From positions 186,001 to 250,000 of the forward strand of contig NZ_OKQO01000003.1 in NCBI RefSeq assembly GCF_900289145.1: a stretch of 64,000 nt of DNA, in the 5' to 3' direction. The notes beneath the pieces were generated by a model. The model saw nothing but the letters and a program-made list of their open reading frames with translations. It made no database searches and was not told where the DNA came from. This stretch comes from Neobittarella massiliensis (ex Bilen et al. 2018). Lineage in GTDB: Bacteria; Bacillota; Clostridia; Oscillospirales; Ruminococcaceae. A program made the position numbers and the translations under genes. Of this stretch, positions 26,246 through 35,107 are shown piece after piece; within the stretch, counting starts at the first letter, position 1; each line of letters starts with the position of its first letter.

Positions 26246-27023
26246 AACCAGGCGTGTAGTGGAGAAGATGCCGCCGCGGAGTGGGAGCGGTGTGAGACCT
26301 GCCGCCGGCTGAGGGGGGCGCGGCGGGGGCGATCTGCGGAAAAGCGGGGCGCATTGAGCGCGGAAAGGCGGGACTACAGGCGCCTATAAGAGGCAGCCGG
26401 CGGTATACGGGGGAAGCGGCCGTTGGGGCTGCCGCTGTGATCGCGACCTCCGCCGCTGTTGACGAAACTGCGGCTTTGGGTGTTGGTGGGGCGGGGTTTG
26501 ACTGTGTGCCCGAGATAAGCGGGAGCTATATAGAGCGCGGCGGGGCGGGCGGTAGAGCACTGTGTTGGGGAGAGGTGGCCGGCTGTGGCTGCGCAGTCTT
26601 GTTGTAGCTTTCGACGCTGTTTGAGACCCGGGGTGAAGATGGGGAGCGCACCGGAGTTGCCCAAGGCCCGGCGGCGGGAGCATCTCGTAACAGAAGACGG
26701 AGCGCGGGAGCGGGGCGACCAGCTGTAGGGGCGCGCGGACAGCGGCGCCACGGCAGGCGCATGGTGAAAAGGTGGGATATAGTGGACTTGGCGGAGAGGC
26801 GTTCTTTTTTTGGGCGTTCTGCCCGGCGGCGGTTTGGCGCTGAGCAGGCAGAGCGCGGTGGTCGCCAGGGATCTGAGGGAGAAGATCTTGCGGGCAGCGG
26901 GAGGAGCAGTGTTTTTTAGATGTAACATAATGTGTATGTTTACTTAATAATTCTGGTATATATGTGCGCGCAAATTTGAGATAGAAAGAGGATCATAGAA
27001 AAAACAGCCGAATGAAATAGCGT
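26246..27023. other. Intergenic, no gene seen
   Basis: The first 650 bp are GC-rich with G-rich runs on the + strand. From about 26905 the sequence becomes AT-rich and leads to the promoter of the small HTH gene. A dif-like half site (TTATGTTACAT on the minus strand, 26930-26920) lies here but is weak on its other side. Confidence 0.45.
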
Positions 27024-27053
27024 TTGCTAACTTCGTATCAAAAAGAATACGAT
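27024..27053 (+). promoter_or_regulatory. Promoter and operator of the small HTH gene
   Basis: TTGCTA (27024-27029), 18 bp, TACGAT (27048-27053). An inverted repeat TCGTAT (27033-27038) / ATACGA (27047-27052) lies in the spacer and -10, suggesting autoregulation. Confidence 0.5.
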
Positions 27054-27107
27054 AGGACCTTGATGGCGGACATATAAGACATAAAATCTCTACATAGGAG
27101 GGATTTT

Positions 27108-27341
27108 ATGGAAATTTTAGAAGCGTTTATCCGCCAGATGCGCGAGCATCGAGAGGCCCGACACTGGACTCAGGAAAGAGCAGCTTTTGAGTGTGCTGTT
27201 TCGGTGGAACACTACAAAAAAGTGGAGCGGGGCGTATCGACGCCCAGCTTGACCATCGCCGTGCGCATGGCCAGAGTGCTGGATATCGATCTAAACGCGC
27301 TCAAAAAATTAAAAGATGACAAGAGTGAAGAGACGCGATAG
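27108..27341 (+). CDS. Small XRE-family HTH regulator
   Basis: 77 residues, a stand-alone Cro/CI-type domain. The helix-turn-helix is WTQERAAFECAVSVEHYKKVERG at about residues 24-46, followed by PSLTIAVRMARVLDIDLNALKKL, the usual fourth and fifth helices. The start is ATG 27108 with AGGAGGGA 7 nt upstream. It has a palindrome in its own promoter and sits alone in an AT-rich pocket. The intact protein at 36.4 kb and the broken one at 11.8 kb are of the same size and type, and both of those stand next to CRISPR-like repeats; none was found here. Confidence 0.9.
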   Translation: MEILEAFIRQMREHREARHWTQERAAFECAVSVEHYKKVERGVSTPSLTIAVRMARVLDIDLNALKKLKDDKSEETR

Positions 27342-27892
27342 CCGGCTGTCGCGGTCGTAGGGCTGCCGGCCGGTACCGGCGGCGCCAGCGGCGATGCGTA
27401 GAGCGCAGAGCGGCGGGGCGAGAAAGCCCTGCCGCCGGCACAGTAGAGCTGCAGGGGGCTACCCACTACCCGGCACTGCGTGGAGCGGGGTGAGGTGGCC
27501 TGTTTGGCATACAGAGATATAACTTACTGGCAGGTCCTTTTGCCCGGCAGATCAAGGGGGCCGGCTGCCCATACTTTAAAAAGAGCGGAATATATGCAGC
27601 ATGCATGCTGCGGCTGCCTGTCGCAGTTTAGCTGCCACCCTTGATGTGTCCGAAACGGATGAGCGCATTTTTACTGATAGTACAGCATTTGATCGGCGGC
27701 AGAAAATCTGCCCTGAACAGAGAAAATAGCGATTGGTGGTGAGCGCGGTGACAGATATACGAGAGCTGTTTTTACCAAATAGGACGTGCGACAGCAGGGA
27801 TGAGCTACTGCGGTGTAAAATCGTCCCCCATGTTTCCCCCATGCCCCCACCGCCATAATGAGCACGGCGTGCGAAGGCGGCGACCACCCAAT
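27342..27892. other. Intergenic, no gene seen
   Basis: About 550 bp between the small HTH gene and the terminator of the prophage repressor. A 103-codon frame on the minus strand (27887-27576) has no recognised domain and an unlikely composition; I do not call it. Confidence 0.4.
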
Positions 27893-27940
27893 AAAAAAGC
27901 CCCCGGCTGTTTCACTGTGAAACAGCCGGGGGCTTTTTTT
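27893..27940 (-). terminator. Bidirectional terminator at the left end of the prophage-like element
   Basis: AAAAAAGCCCCCGGCTGTTTCAC pairs perfectly with its complement ending GGGGGCTTTTTT around a single T, with T-runs on both strands. It ends the repressor transcript on the minus strand. Confidence 0.9.
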
Positions 27941-27962
27941 GCGGTATGCGGCGGGCGCGGCG

Positions 27963-28364
27963 CTACCGGTCCGGCTCGCGCTCCTGTTCTTGTTGGAGTT
28001 CCTGCTCCTGCTGGAGCTTTTGGCGCATAAAGCGGGCCATGTTTAAGAGCACCTCTTTGTCGTGGGCGGTGAGCTGGCGGCTCTCGTGCAAAAAGGCGTA
28101 GGTGAAGTCGTCCAGGGTGACGTCGCCGTCGGCGGGCGCGGCGGCGACATCGGGCCCGGTCTTGCCCAGCAGGTAGTCGGTGGTGACGCCAAAGTAGTCC
28201 GACAGTTTGGACAGCGTCTCGGCCGAGGGGAGCACCTCCAGACCTTCCTCCCACTTTTTCTTCCAGTTGGAGACCGCCGACTTGGGCACCCCGGCCTGCA
28301 CCCCCACCGCCGACGGCTTTACCCCCGCCTGCTGGCACAACTGTACGTATCGGTCATAAAACAT
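27963..28364 (-). CDS. Phage-type repressor, XRE-family HTH
   Basis: 133 residues. The N-terminal HTH reads VKPSAVGVQAGVPKSAVSNW, with the later LPSAETLSKLSDYFGVTTDYLLG that closes Cro/CI domains in Firmicute phages. The rest is acidic and ends in a Gln/Glu-rich coiled-coil-like tail (LQQEQELQQEQERE). There is no S24 peptidase domain, so induction by RecA-type self-cleavage is not expected. The start is ATG 28364 with CGAGGTG upstream. It is divergent from the Cro-like gene, with three palindromic sites between them, the classic layout of a lysogeny switch. Confidence 0.9.
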   Translation of the reverse strand: MFYDRYVQLCQQAGVKPSAVGVQAGVPKSAVSNWKKKWEEGLEVLPSAETLSKLSDYFGVTTDYLLGKTGPDVAAAPADGDVTLDDFTYAFLHESRQLTAHDKEVLLNMARFMRQKLQQEQELQQEQEREPDR

Positions 28365-28430
28365 GGCAGCACACCTCGTAAAACTGGCAAAACAGAGAAG
28401 TTCTAAATATAAAACGAAAACCACTTGAAT

Positions 28431-28568
28431 AGTTCTATAAAATGAACTATCATAGAGATACAGAGTTCATCAAAATGAACTTCTGACAACACCGGCGCGG
28501 ACGAGCTCCGGCGCTGACACACAAATACAGTATAACACACCCAAAGCGTTAGTTCAATATACTGAACA
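28431..28568. promoter_or_regulatory. Three repressor operators in the divergent promoter region
   Basis: Three palindromes share the half-site AGTTCA/TGAACT: 28431-28448 (AGTTCTATAAAATGAACT), 28464-28481 (AGTTCATCAAAATGAACT, perfect 7-bp arms) and 28551-28568 (AGTTCAATATACTGAACA). The first two flank a leftward TTGATG ... GATAGT-like promoter; the third overlaps a TATACT that may be the rightward -10. Triplicated operators fit cooperative binding by the repressor and Cro-like protein. Confidence 0.75.
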
Positions 28569-28582
28569 GAGAGGGAAGAGCG

Positions 28583-28819
28583 ATGCCGGCACAGTGGACG
28601 GGGGACGTGGTGCGGCGCATGCATCTGGCTGGCGTGCGCAGAAAGGAGCTGGCCCGGGCGCTGGGCTACAGCCAGGAGTATTTGGGGAAGATCCTAAACG
28701 GCCGCCGGGCGCCCCGCGGCGCGCAGCAGACCATCGAGCGGGCGCTGGATGCGCTGCTGGCCGGGCGCGGCGGTCTCGGCGCGGCAGAGGGGGCAGAGAG
28801 GGGAGAGAGACATGCTTGA
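28583..28819 (+). CDS. Cro-like small HTH protein
   Basis: 78 residues. The first 55 form an HTH: VRRKELARALGYSQEYLGKILNG, typical of Cro/antirepressor-like proteins at the start of phage early operons. ATG 28583 follows GAGAGGGAAGAG. It is the first gene of the rightward operon, divergent from the repressor and immediately behind the third operator. Its 3' end overlaps the next start by 8 nt, suggesting translational coupling. Confidence 0.85.
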   Translation: MPAQWTGDVVRRMHLAGVRRKELARALGYSQEYLGKILNGRRAPRGAQQTIERALDALLAGRGGLGAAEGAERGERHA

Positions 28820-29024
28820 TCGGGTAGTGGGCGCCTTGGCGCTGGCGGGACTGGTGGCGGCGATACGGCTGTGTGCCAGCCAAACGCTGCCGCCGGCCCA
28901 GGCGCTGTTTTTGGGCCTTGTTAGCCTGGCGGGGCTGGTGGTGGCGGTGGAACACCGCTGGTACTGCCGCCTGCTGGGGCGGCAAAAACGGCGGCCGGCA
29001 AAGAGAGACCGGCCCATGATGTGA
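28812..29024 (+). CDS. Small membrane protein of the prophage early operon
   Basis: 70 residues with two hydrophobic segments (VVGALALAGLVAAIRL and ALFLGLVSLAGLVVAV) separated by a short loop, then a basic tail (RLLGRQKRRPAKRDRP) that should be cytoplasmic. ATG 28812 overlaps the end of the Cro-like gene and has GAGAGA upstream. The family was not recognised; position and size suggest a phage accessory protein. Confidence 0.65.
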   Translation: MLDRVVGALALAGLVAAIRLCASQTLPPAQALFLGLVSLAGLVVAVEHRWYCRLLGRQKRRPAKRDRPMM

Positions 29025-29049
29025 ATTTTTGAGGAGGAGGTAAGGCGAA

Positions 29050-29208
29050 GTGGAGGAGCGCACAGCGGTGCTGTTAGAGCGCATTTTACTGATGAGCGAC
29101 CTGCTGGCCGACCGGGTGCTGGCCGACCGGCCCTGCTGCGTGCTGGTGGATACCATCCAGGACGCAGCCCGAGAGATCCAGCTGGTGCAGGAAGACGGCG
29201 ATGTGTGA
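29050..29208 (+). CDS. Small hypothetical phage protein
   Basis: 52 residues from GTG 29050 (VEERTAVLLERILLMSDLL ...), helical and acidic. It has a strong GAGGAGG site about 9 nt upstream and an 8-nt overlap with the next gene (ATGTGTGA), both good support for a real gene. No family recognised. Confidence 0.65.
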   Translation: MEERTAVLLERILLMSDLLADRVLADRPCCVLVDTIQDAAREIQLVQEDGDV

Positions 29209-29551
29209 CCTCTGCCGCCGCAGCCCCTGCCACCCGCGCTGCCCCGGGTCTGGCGCGCGCTACTGCCCGCCCCGGTGCGCGGTGTGCGGCGAGCCGGCCA
29301 GCCAGCTGCAGGGCGGCACCGCCTACTGCGGCGTGTGCGGCGACTGGGCGGTGTACCGCGCCGCCGGCCGGTGCGACCGGGACGACTACCTGCACCACTG
29401 CGGGGCGCAGTACCGCTCGTTTGCGGCGGCGCGGGGAGAGGACTGCCGCGGCACAGCCGCCCAGGCGGCTTTTATAGAGGGGGACCTGGACGACTTTGCC
29501 CGCTGGATGTACCAAAACGGCCGGGCACAGCCGCCGCAGCGTTTCGAGTAA
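29201..29551 (+). CDS. Cysteine-rich zinc-ribbon-like phage protein
   Basis: 116 residues starting at ATG 29201 inside the end of the previous gene. It has many paired cysteines: CDLC, CHPRC, CPPRCAVCGE and CGVCGDW in the first 50 residues, which could bind two zinc ions. The C-terminal half is acidic and aromatic (FIEGDLDDFARWMYQNG). The layout fits a small DNA-binding or regulatory phage protein, but no family is recognised. Confidence 0.7.
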   Translation: MCDLCRRSPCHPRCPGSGARYCPPRCAVCGEPASQLQGGTAYCGVCGDWAVYRAAGRCDRDDYLHHCGAQYRSFAAARGEDCRGTAAQAAFIEGDLDDFARWMYQNGRAQPPQRFE

Positions 29552-29588
29552 AAAAGTGAGAGACCCACAAAACAGGAGGATAAGACCT

Positions 29589-30182
29589 ATGGCAGAGTGC
29601 AAAAGAACGCCCTGGAGCGACGCCCAGCTGGAACAGCGGTTGCGGGAATGTGTGGCGGAGATGCAGCTGGAGCGGATGCCCAGCTGCAGAGAGCTCAACG
29701 CGCATACCGGCAGCGGCGGGTTTTCGGCGCGGCTGGTGGCGGCGGGCGGGATGTACAGCTGGGCCCGGCGGCTGGGGCTGCCGCTGAAACAGAGCGCCAC
29801 CGAGATCGGCCGGCAGGGGGAGGAGTACGCCGCGCTGTGGCTGCAGGCGCGGGGCTACACGGTGGAGCGAATGAGCGCCCGCCACCCCTACGACCTGCTC
29901 ATCGACCGGGCGGTAAAGGCAGACGTGAAGTTTGCCCACCTGGGCGGCCGCCGACAGACGGGGAGGTATTCCTTTGAGCTGCGCAAGATATACCCCACCT
30001 GCGACATCTATCTGCTGGTGACCGAGGCCGAGGAGGGCTGCCGGGCAGTGTATGTGCTGCCGGCCCAAAACGCCATGCACCGCATGCTGAGCATGGGGTC
30101 GATCACCAGTAAATATCAAAAATACCGGGGCCGCACCGACATTATCGACCGTCTGCTGCGCGCCTTTGCCGAAGTGGGGTGA
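29589..30182 (+). CDS. PD-(D/E)XK nuclease-like protein with N-terminal HTH-like repeat
   Basis: 197 residues. The first 70 (WSDAQLEQRLRECVAEM ... GGMYSWARRLGLP) resemble the helical repeat found in homing-endonuclease-associated and phage DNA-binding proteins. From about residue 78, EIGRQGEEYAALWLQARGY followed by HPYDLLID and KADVKFAH gives the E...D...xxK order of the PD-(D/E)XK nuclease fold, with an FELRKIYPTCDIYLLV core. Such proteins cut or process phage DNA. The start is ATG 29589, with AGGAGG about 14 nt upstream. It lies within the rightward prophage operon. Confidence 0.7.
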   Translation: MAECKRTPWSDAQLEQRLRECVAEMQLERMPSCRELNAHTGSGGFSARLVAAGGMYSWARRLGLPLKQSATEIGRQGEEYAALWLQARGYTVERMSARHPYDLLIDRAVKADVKFAHLGGRRQTGRYSFELRKIYPTCDIYLLVTEAEEGCRAVYVLPAQNAMHRMLSMGSITSKYQKYRGRTDIIDRLLRAFAEVG

Positions 30183-30186
30183 AAAG

Positions 30187-31039
30187 ATGCCGAACCGCAT
30201 CATTAAAGAGAGCATCTGTACCAGCGACACCGTCGACGAGCTGAACTGGTTCGAGGAAGTGGTGTTTTACCGCCTGATGGTCAACTGCGACGACTACGGG
30301 CGCATGGACGGGCGGCCGGCCATCATCAAGAGCCGGCTGTTCCCGCTAAAAAGCAGCGTGACCGAACACAGCGTGTGCGAGGCGCTCGAGCGGCTGGCGG
30401 CGGTGGGCCTGGTGCTCATGTACGCCTGCAGTGGCCGACCGTACCTGCAGCTGGTGACCTGGGAGCGGCACCAGCGCATCCGCAACCAAAAGAGCAAGTA
30501 CCCCGCCCCCGGCGCGGCGCCGTCGGCCCCCGGCGAGCTGCGGACCACTGACAGCGGCTGTCAGCCGACGGCGGTCGGCTGCGGGCCCAATCCAATCCGG
30601 ATCTAAATCCGAATCCGAATCTAAATCTAAATCTAAATCCATATCCGAATCCGGATCTCTATCCAATGCCGAGGGGGAGAGCGGAGCGGATGCGTGCAGC
30701 TGTGCGGCAGAGGAGGCGGGGTTTGCGCAGTTTTGGCAGATCTACCCCAAACAGCACGATGAGGCGGGAGCGCGGCGGGCATGGGCCAGACTGGCGCCGG
30801 ATGCGGCGCTGACCGCCCGCATTTTGGCAGCGGTGCGCCGCCAGAGCCACAGCAAACAGTGGACCAAGGAGGACGGCCTGTATGTGCCCCACCCGGTGCG
30901 ATACTTGGACGAGCAGCGCTTTAAGAGCGTGCGGCTGCCCGCCAGCGGCAGCTTTGACGCCGCAGTGCTGGATGACTGGGAGAACCGCTATCCGCTGCCC
31001 GCCGCCCCGCAGGAGCAGGTCGGGGCTGCCGGCAGCTGA
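30187..31039 (+). pseudogene. Phage replisome organizer, frameshifted in a short repeat
   Basis: The N-terminal part (30187-30606) reads MPNRIIKESICTSDTVDELN and WFEEVVFYRLMVNCDDYGRMDGR, the conserved start of phage replisome organizers that bind the origin and load helicase. It stops at 30604-30606. One base further on (codons starting at 30602), a frame continues through SGSKSESESKSKSKSI, then FAQFWQIYPKQHDEAGARRAW, the usual C-terminal domain, to TGA 31037. The break falls at AATCCAATCC (30589-30598). One extra AATCC unit would restore a single frame of about 285 residues, so this is a slippage mutation or an on/off switch. Confidence 0.85.
30600..30659 (+). repeat. Hexanucleotide-like repeat encoding a Ser-Glu/Ser-Lys linker
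   Basis: Units of the type TCCGAA and TCTAAA repeat about eight times and encode the SESESKSKSK linker of the replisome organizer in its downstream frame. Confidence 0.85.
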
Positions 31040-33379
31040 CCCGGCGGCCGGGGCGTGGAAGAGCGGGGCAGCAAAACAGCGGGTAACGGACGCGGTATTT
31101 GGCCGGTGCGTTGCCCCGGCGGCGCAGCGCTTGGGACTTGTGCCGCGCAGATGAGCGGAGCTCTGCGGCGGTGGTATGGCCGTGTTGTGGTGGGGCTGTT
31201 GTGGGGCTGTGGTGGCTGCACCTGTTGAGCGGGCCGAGCTGCAGCCGCTGGGCCTGCGGTGCTGTTGGACTGTTGTGCTGTTGCGGCGCGGGCAGCGCAA
31301 TGAACGCAGAGCAGCCCGACGGCTGGGGCGATAGCGGTGGAAAGATTTAGAGGAAAGGTGCTTGGCTTTACAGCGGCTGCCCGGTGCAGTGCGGCGGGAG
31401 TGGATAACGGGGGAGGTCTGCGGTGTGGGTGAGCCGGCAACAGGGCTATCTGCGGGGTGTCGCGATGCGGCGCGGCGCTATTGGGCGACCGGCCTGTACA
31501 CCCAAAGCGGTGGCGCTGGAAGGTGGGGTCTACCGTGCGGGGGCCGCATAGGGCCATTTTGGAGATATGCAGGCCGCGGCAGTCGACCTGGCCGGCCGGG
31601 CACACAGCAGGCGGTAGTTGGGCTGTGGTTGGGCAGTAGTTGGGCTATGGTTGGGTAGTGATTGGGTTGTGGTGGACGGTCGCGGCGGGGGTGACCGGGT
31701 CAGCACGGACAGCGGGCAGTCGGGCAGGACTGAACGGGGCTGCTCGGGGTGGGACCTTCGGTCAAAAGCGGACGCAAAGCTGGTGCGGCCCGATGTGGCT
31801 CGGTGCTGTCTGGTGCTGTTTGGTGCGACCCAATGCGGCCCGGCGCCCCGACTGGCTGTGAACGGCGATGCGGGGCATGTGGCTGGGCGGCGGTGCGGCA
31901 GCTGGTGGGGCTTTGCGGGCACCTGGTGGGGCTGTACCGGGTGGACACGGCGTGTGCTGTCTCTGGCGGGGCTTGGCTGGCCTTTGGGCGGCCCGGGTGC
32001 GGTGGTGGAGCGGCGACACATGCAGGCAACAGGTCGCCACCGCGTGTAGCCGGGGCAGTAGGTAGCGGCTAGAGGACAGAGGAGAGAGAACAGCGCGGTG
32101 CGAGCAGCGGGGGCAGGCGGGGTGCAGCGCGGCTCGGTGCTGTCTGGTGCTGTCTGGTGCGACCCAATGCGGCCCGGCGGCCCGACTGGCCATGAGCGGC
32201 GATGCGGGGCATGTGGCTGAGCGGCGGCGCGGCACCTGGTGGGGCTGTACCGGGTGGACACGGCGTGTGCTGTCTCTGGCGGGTCTTGGCGGGACCTCGG
32301 CGGCCCGGGCGCGGTGGTGGAGCGGCGATACATGCAGGCAACAGGTCGCCACCGCGTGTAGCCGGGGCAGGAGGTAGCGGGTAGAGGACAGAGGAGAGAG
32401 AACAGCGCGGTGCGAGCAGCGGGGGCAGGCGGGGTGCAGCGCGGCCCGGTGATGTCTGGTGCTGTTTGGTGCGACCCAATGCGGCCCGGCGCCCCGACTG
32501 GCTGTGAACGGCGATGCGAGGCATGCGGCTGGGCGGCGGCGCGGCACCTTGTGGGCTTTGCGGGCACCTGGTGGGGCTGTATCGGGTGGACACGGCGTGT
32601 GCCGTCTCTGGCGGGTCTTGGCGGGACCTCGGCGGCCCGGGCGCGGTGGTGGAGCGGCGATACATGCAGGCAACAGGTCACCACCGCGTGTAGCCGGGGC
32701 AGGAGGTAGCGGGTAGAGGACAGAGGAGAGAGAACAGCGCGGTGCGAGCAGCGGGGGCAGGCGGGGTGCAGTGTGGCTCGGTGCGGCCCGGTGTGGCTCA
32801 GTGCTGTTTGGTGCGACCCAATGCAGCCCAGTGCTCCGACTGGCTGTGAACGGCGATGCGGGGCATGTGGCTGGGTGGCGGTACCTGACGAGCGGTGTCT
32901 GTAAGAGCGGACCGCCCTGCGCCAGCTTGGGGGGCGGGCGGCAGCGGTGCGGTGTGATACCGGCCGCACAGTGTACAGTGGCAGACGTATGGACAGGCAG
33001 CCAAGCTACATGGCCCGATCTAGCGGCGGTTATTGTGCGCGCCATGAGCGATAAGCAGTGAGCAGTGAACAGCGGACCGACGCAGCGGGATGGAGCTGCG
33101 CACCGGCGGCGTCCAGGCGCCGAAACCTGCGGGATACAGACACGGGCCGCAGGCGCTCTCCGTCAGGACCAGGCAGAGGTCGGCCGGCTGGCCGACTGGC
33201 TGCGCCGCCACCGCACGGCATAGAGCGGTACAGAGAAGTGCCGAACAGATACCGGCGCCGCCGATGCACAGCGCCCGAAAACAGCTGTAAAGGGATAAGA
33301 CTTGTAAGGTGAGAGATGTATACCGGGGCCGGGCGGGCAGGCACCACCGCGACCCGGCCGAGAAACAGAGGGGGAGCAT
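31040..33379. other. Noncoding repeat-rich block inside the prophage-like element
   Basis: 2.3 kb where early and middle phage genes would be expected. It contains low-complexity G/T-rich motifs (AGTTGGGCT-type repeats at about 31612-31672) and the tandem repeat block described separately. Several long frames on both strands are open only because the DNA is GC-rich and repetitive. A 52-codon GTG frame (33064-33222 area) ending ADWLRRHRTA lacks a ribosome site. Confidence 0.55.
31790..32885. repeat. Tandem ~310-340-bp repeats, three full copies and a partial fourth
   Basis: The marker GTGCGACCCAATG recurs at 31823, 32157, 32469 and 32811 (with small changes), giving units of 334, 312 and 342 bp. 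The units differ by insertions of about 20-30 bp (for example CTTTGCGGGCACC present or absent) and by point changes. The last copy breaks off near 32885. No codon-like conservation was seen. Confidence 0.9.
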
Positions 33380-33535
33380 ATGTTGCGTTTACAGGAGCTG
33401 CTACAGATACACCGCACCCGGGCGGCGGCGGGAAACGCCACCGAGCGCCGGGTGGCTCTGGAGACCATTCGCGCGCTGGAGGAGCTGCGCGCCTATCGGC
33501 AAAAAGAGCCGCCGGGGGCCCACCTTGCTCGCTGA
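33380..33535 (+). CDS. Small hypothetical phage protein
   Basis: 51 residues from ATG 33380 (MLRLQELLQIHRTRAAAGNA), a single charged helix-rich protein. It has an AGAGGGGGA site 5-6 nt upstream and an 11-nt overlap with the following gene, which supports it. No family recognised. Confidence 0.6.
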   Translation: MLRLQELLQIHRTRAAAGNATERRVALETIRALEELRAYRQKEPPGAHLAR

Positions 33536-33899
33536 ATTGGCGGCGCTGGTGCTGGCGGCGGCCGCGGCGGCACTGCCCCCGGCCGGCAGCTTTACCGTGT
33601 ACGCCTACTGCACCGAGCGCTACCCCCACATCTGCGGCGGCAGCGCTTACACCTATTCCGGCGAGCCGGTACAGGCCGGGCACACGGTAGCGGTGGACCC
33701 CGCGGTGATCCCGCTGGGCAGTTGGCTGTATATCGAGGGGCTGGGCTGGCGGCAGGCGGCCGATACCGGCAGCGCCATAGACGGCCGCCGGCTGGACCTG
33801 GCGGTGTGCACACACGAGGAGGCCCTGACCTGGGGCGTACAGCACCGGCAGGTGTGGATATGGGAGGGAGATACATGTTTACAGCGGCCGACCAATTGA
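33525..33899 (+). CDS. 3D (Asp-Asp-Asp) domain protein, probable secreted muralytic enzyme
   Basis: 124 residues. An N-terminal hydrophobic stretch (LAALVLAAAAAALPPAG) looks like a signal peptide, followed by a compact 3D domain. VAVDPAVIPLGSWLYIEG, AADTGSAIDGRRLDLAV carries the three conserved aspartates. This domain occurs in lytic transglycosylases of the YabE/YocH type and in phage lysis proteins and acts on peptidoglycan. The start is TTG 33525, overlapping the previous gene; no other start gives the signal peptide. The C-terminus overlaps the next gene. Confidence 0.8.
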   Translation: MLAELAALVLAAAAAALPPAGSFTVYAYCTERYPHICGGSAYTYSGEPVQAGHTVAVDPAVIPLGSWLYIEGLGWRQAADTGSAIDGRRLDLAVCTHEEALTWGVQHRQVWIWEGDTCLQRPTN

Positions 33900-34315
33900 G
33901 CCAGCTGCCCCATCTGCGGCGGGAGATCGGGCAGCTGCAGCGGCGCATCGAGACGCTCAGAGACCAGGCGGTGTACACCGCCGACCGGGTGCAGAGCTCG
34001 CAGCGGCAGTTTCCCTACCGGGCGGGCACCGTGCGCATAGTGGGGCTGGATATGCAGCACAGCGAGAGCCGCCGCTACCAGCAGCAGATCGCCGGGCTGT
34101 TGGCGGTGCTGCGCCAGCGCCAGCGGCGGCTGCTGCAGCTGGCCGCGGCGCTGGAAAAACAGATCGCCGCGCTGCCCGACAGCCGACACCGGCAGGTGCT
34201 CACACTGCGCTTTATCGAGGGGCTGACCGCAGCCCAGACGGCCCAGGTGATGGACTACAGCCACCGGCAGGTCGACCGGCTGCAAAAGGAGGCCGCCGCC
34301 CAGCTGCGCCGGTAG
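33875..34315 (+). CDS. Phage sigma-70 region 4-like regulator (DUF1492/RinA-like)
   Basis: 146 residues. The first 95 are a long coiled coil (QLPHLRREIGQLQRRIETLRD). The end, LTLRFIEGLTAAQTAQVMDY followed by SHRQVDRLQKEA, is a sigma region 4-like HTH, as in DUF1492 and RinA-type late regulators that switch on phage packaging and lysis genes. The start is ATG 33875 with GGAGGGAG about 6 nt upstream. It is the last gene before an 800-bp gap and the lysis genes, where structural genes would normally follow. Confidence 0.75.
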   Translation: MFTAADQLSQLPHLRREIGQLQRRIETLRDQAVYTADRVQSSQRQFPYRAGTVRIVGLDMQHSESRRYQQQIAGLLAVLRQRQRRLLQLAAALEKQIAALPDSRHRQVLTLRFIEGLTAAQTAQVMDYSHRQVDRLQKEAAAQLRR

Positions 34316-35107
34316 CGCGGCCGCAGACACGGCGCAGATCGCCGCGGGGACCTGATGCGTGATGAGACGTGGGCGCAGCCACCTGCCGGGCGGGCTGTTG
34401 GGCCGCCATCTGTGCCGCCGTGTGCGCCGGCGGCGCGCGGAGCAACGGCCGGGTCCCTTTACAGCCAGTGTTTTCCCCCTGTGCCGCCAACAGGGCCTGG
34501 ACCGCCGGCCCGGCCCATCCCCCAGGGGCGCTGACCATCTGGTAAAAGAGTTGCCCGATACCCGACCGCTGTAGGCTGAGCGCTGTTTTTTATGGTATCG
34601 GTGCGGCAGTGCGGGTGTAAGCAGTGCCGCGCCAAACCGCAAATGGGGCGTCGGCGGCCACTGCGGCTACGCTGCCGCCATTTTGTCCGCCGGGCATGTT
34701 ATAGATGCTGTTTTGTCAGCGGCAGGAGATATCTTTTGCCTGCGCGGCGGCCGGACCGGGGCCTGTGCACGCTTTGGCGTAGGGGGAAGCTGCGGCGGGG
34801 CTGCTGCAGCTGTTTTAGCAGCTCGCACTGGGCGCAGGTGTCGGCGATCGCCGCCGACGAGAAACAGGCGCAGGGCCAACAGATACAGGGCAAAAGCGCC
34901 GATCTCCTGTGCGTCCCGCCGCAAAAGGCGCCTGTTTTGGTGCGGCACAAAACAGCCGGGGCTGCAGGAGGGGAATACCGGCTCTAAAAATAGAGACCGC
35001 GGCCGCGGCCAAGCCCGCAGTGTGTCCCCACCGCCAGCCACCAGCCACCAGCCACCGGCCACCGCGGCCTGATGGTTGCCCCGCGTTTAAGAGAGAGGAG
35101 GACCTGT
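34316..35107. other. Gap between late regulator and lysis genes, no gene seen
   Basis: About 790 bp. No terminase, portal or capsid fragment could be recognised. Short CCAGCCA-type repeats occur at about 35029-35066. The composition is GC-rich with no consistent coding signal. Confidence 0.5.

Noticed and set aside
26920-26947. dif-like 28-mer
   Set aside because: Only the XerD-type half (TTATGTTACAT) fits; the other arm matches the Firmicute consensus poorly. Mentioned only as a lead in the skew finding.
27576-27887. 103-codon minus-strand frame before the prophage terminator
   Set aside because: Composition and lack of start signals do not support a gene.
28397-28404. 8-nt match (GAAGTTCT) to the first bases of the 36.7-kb spacer near the prophage repressor gene
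   Set aside because: An 8-mer is expected by chance about twice in this window counting both strands, and no TTC PAM precedes it.
31530-32969. 479-codon open frame on the minus strand and similar long frames on both strands in 31-33 kb
   Set aside because: They follow the tandem repeats, are open because of high GC, have no ribosome site or known domain and overlap one another in several frames.
33064-33222. 52-codon GTG frame ending ADWLRRHRTA
   Set aside because: The C-terminus looks protein-like but there is no ribosome site and no upstream operon structure; not called.
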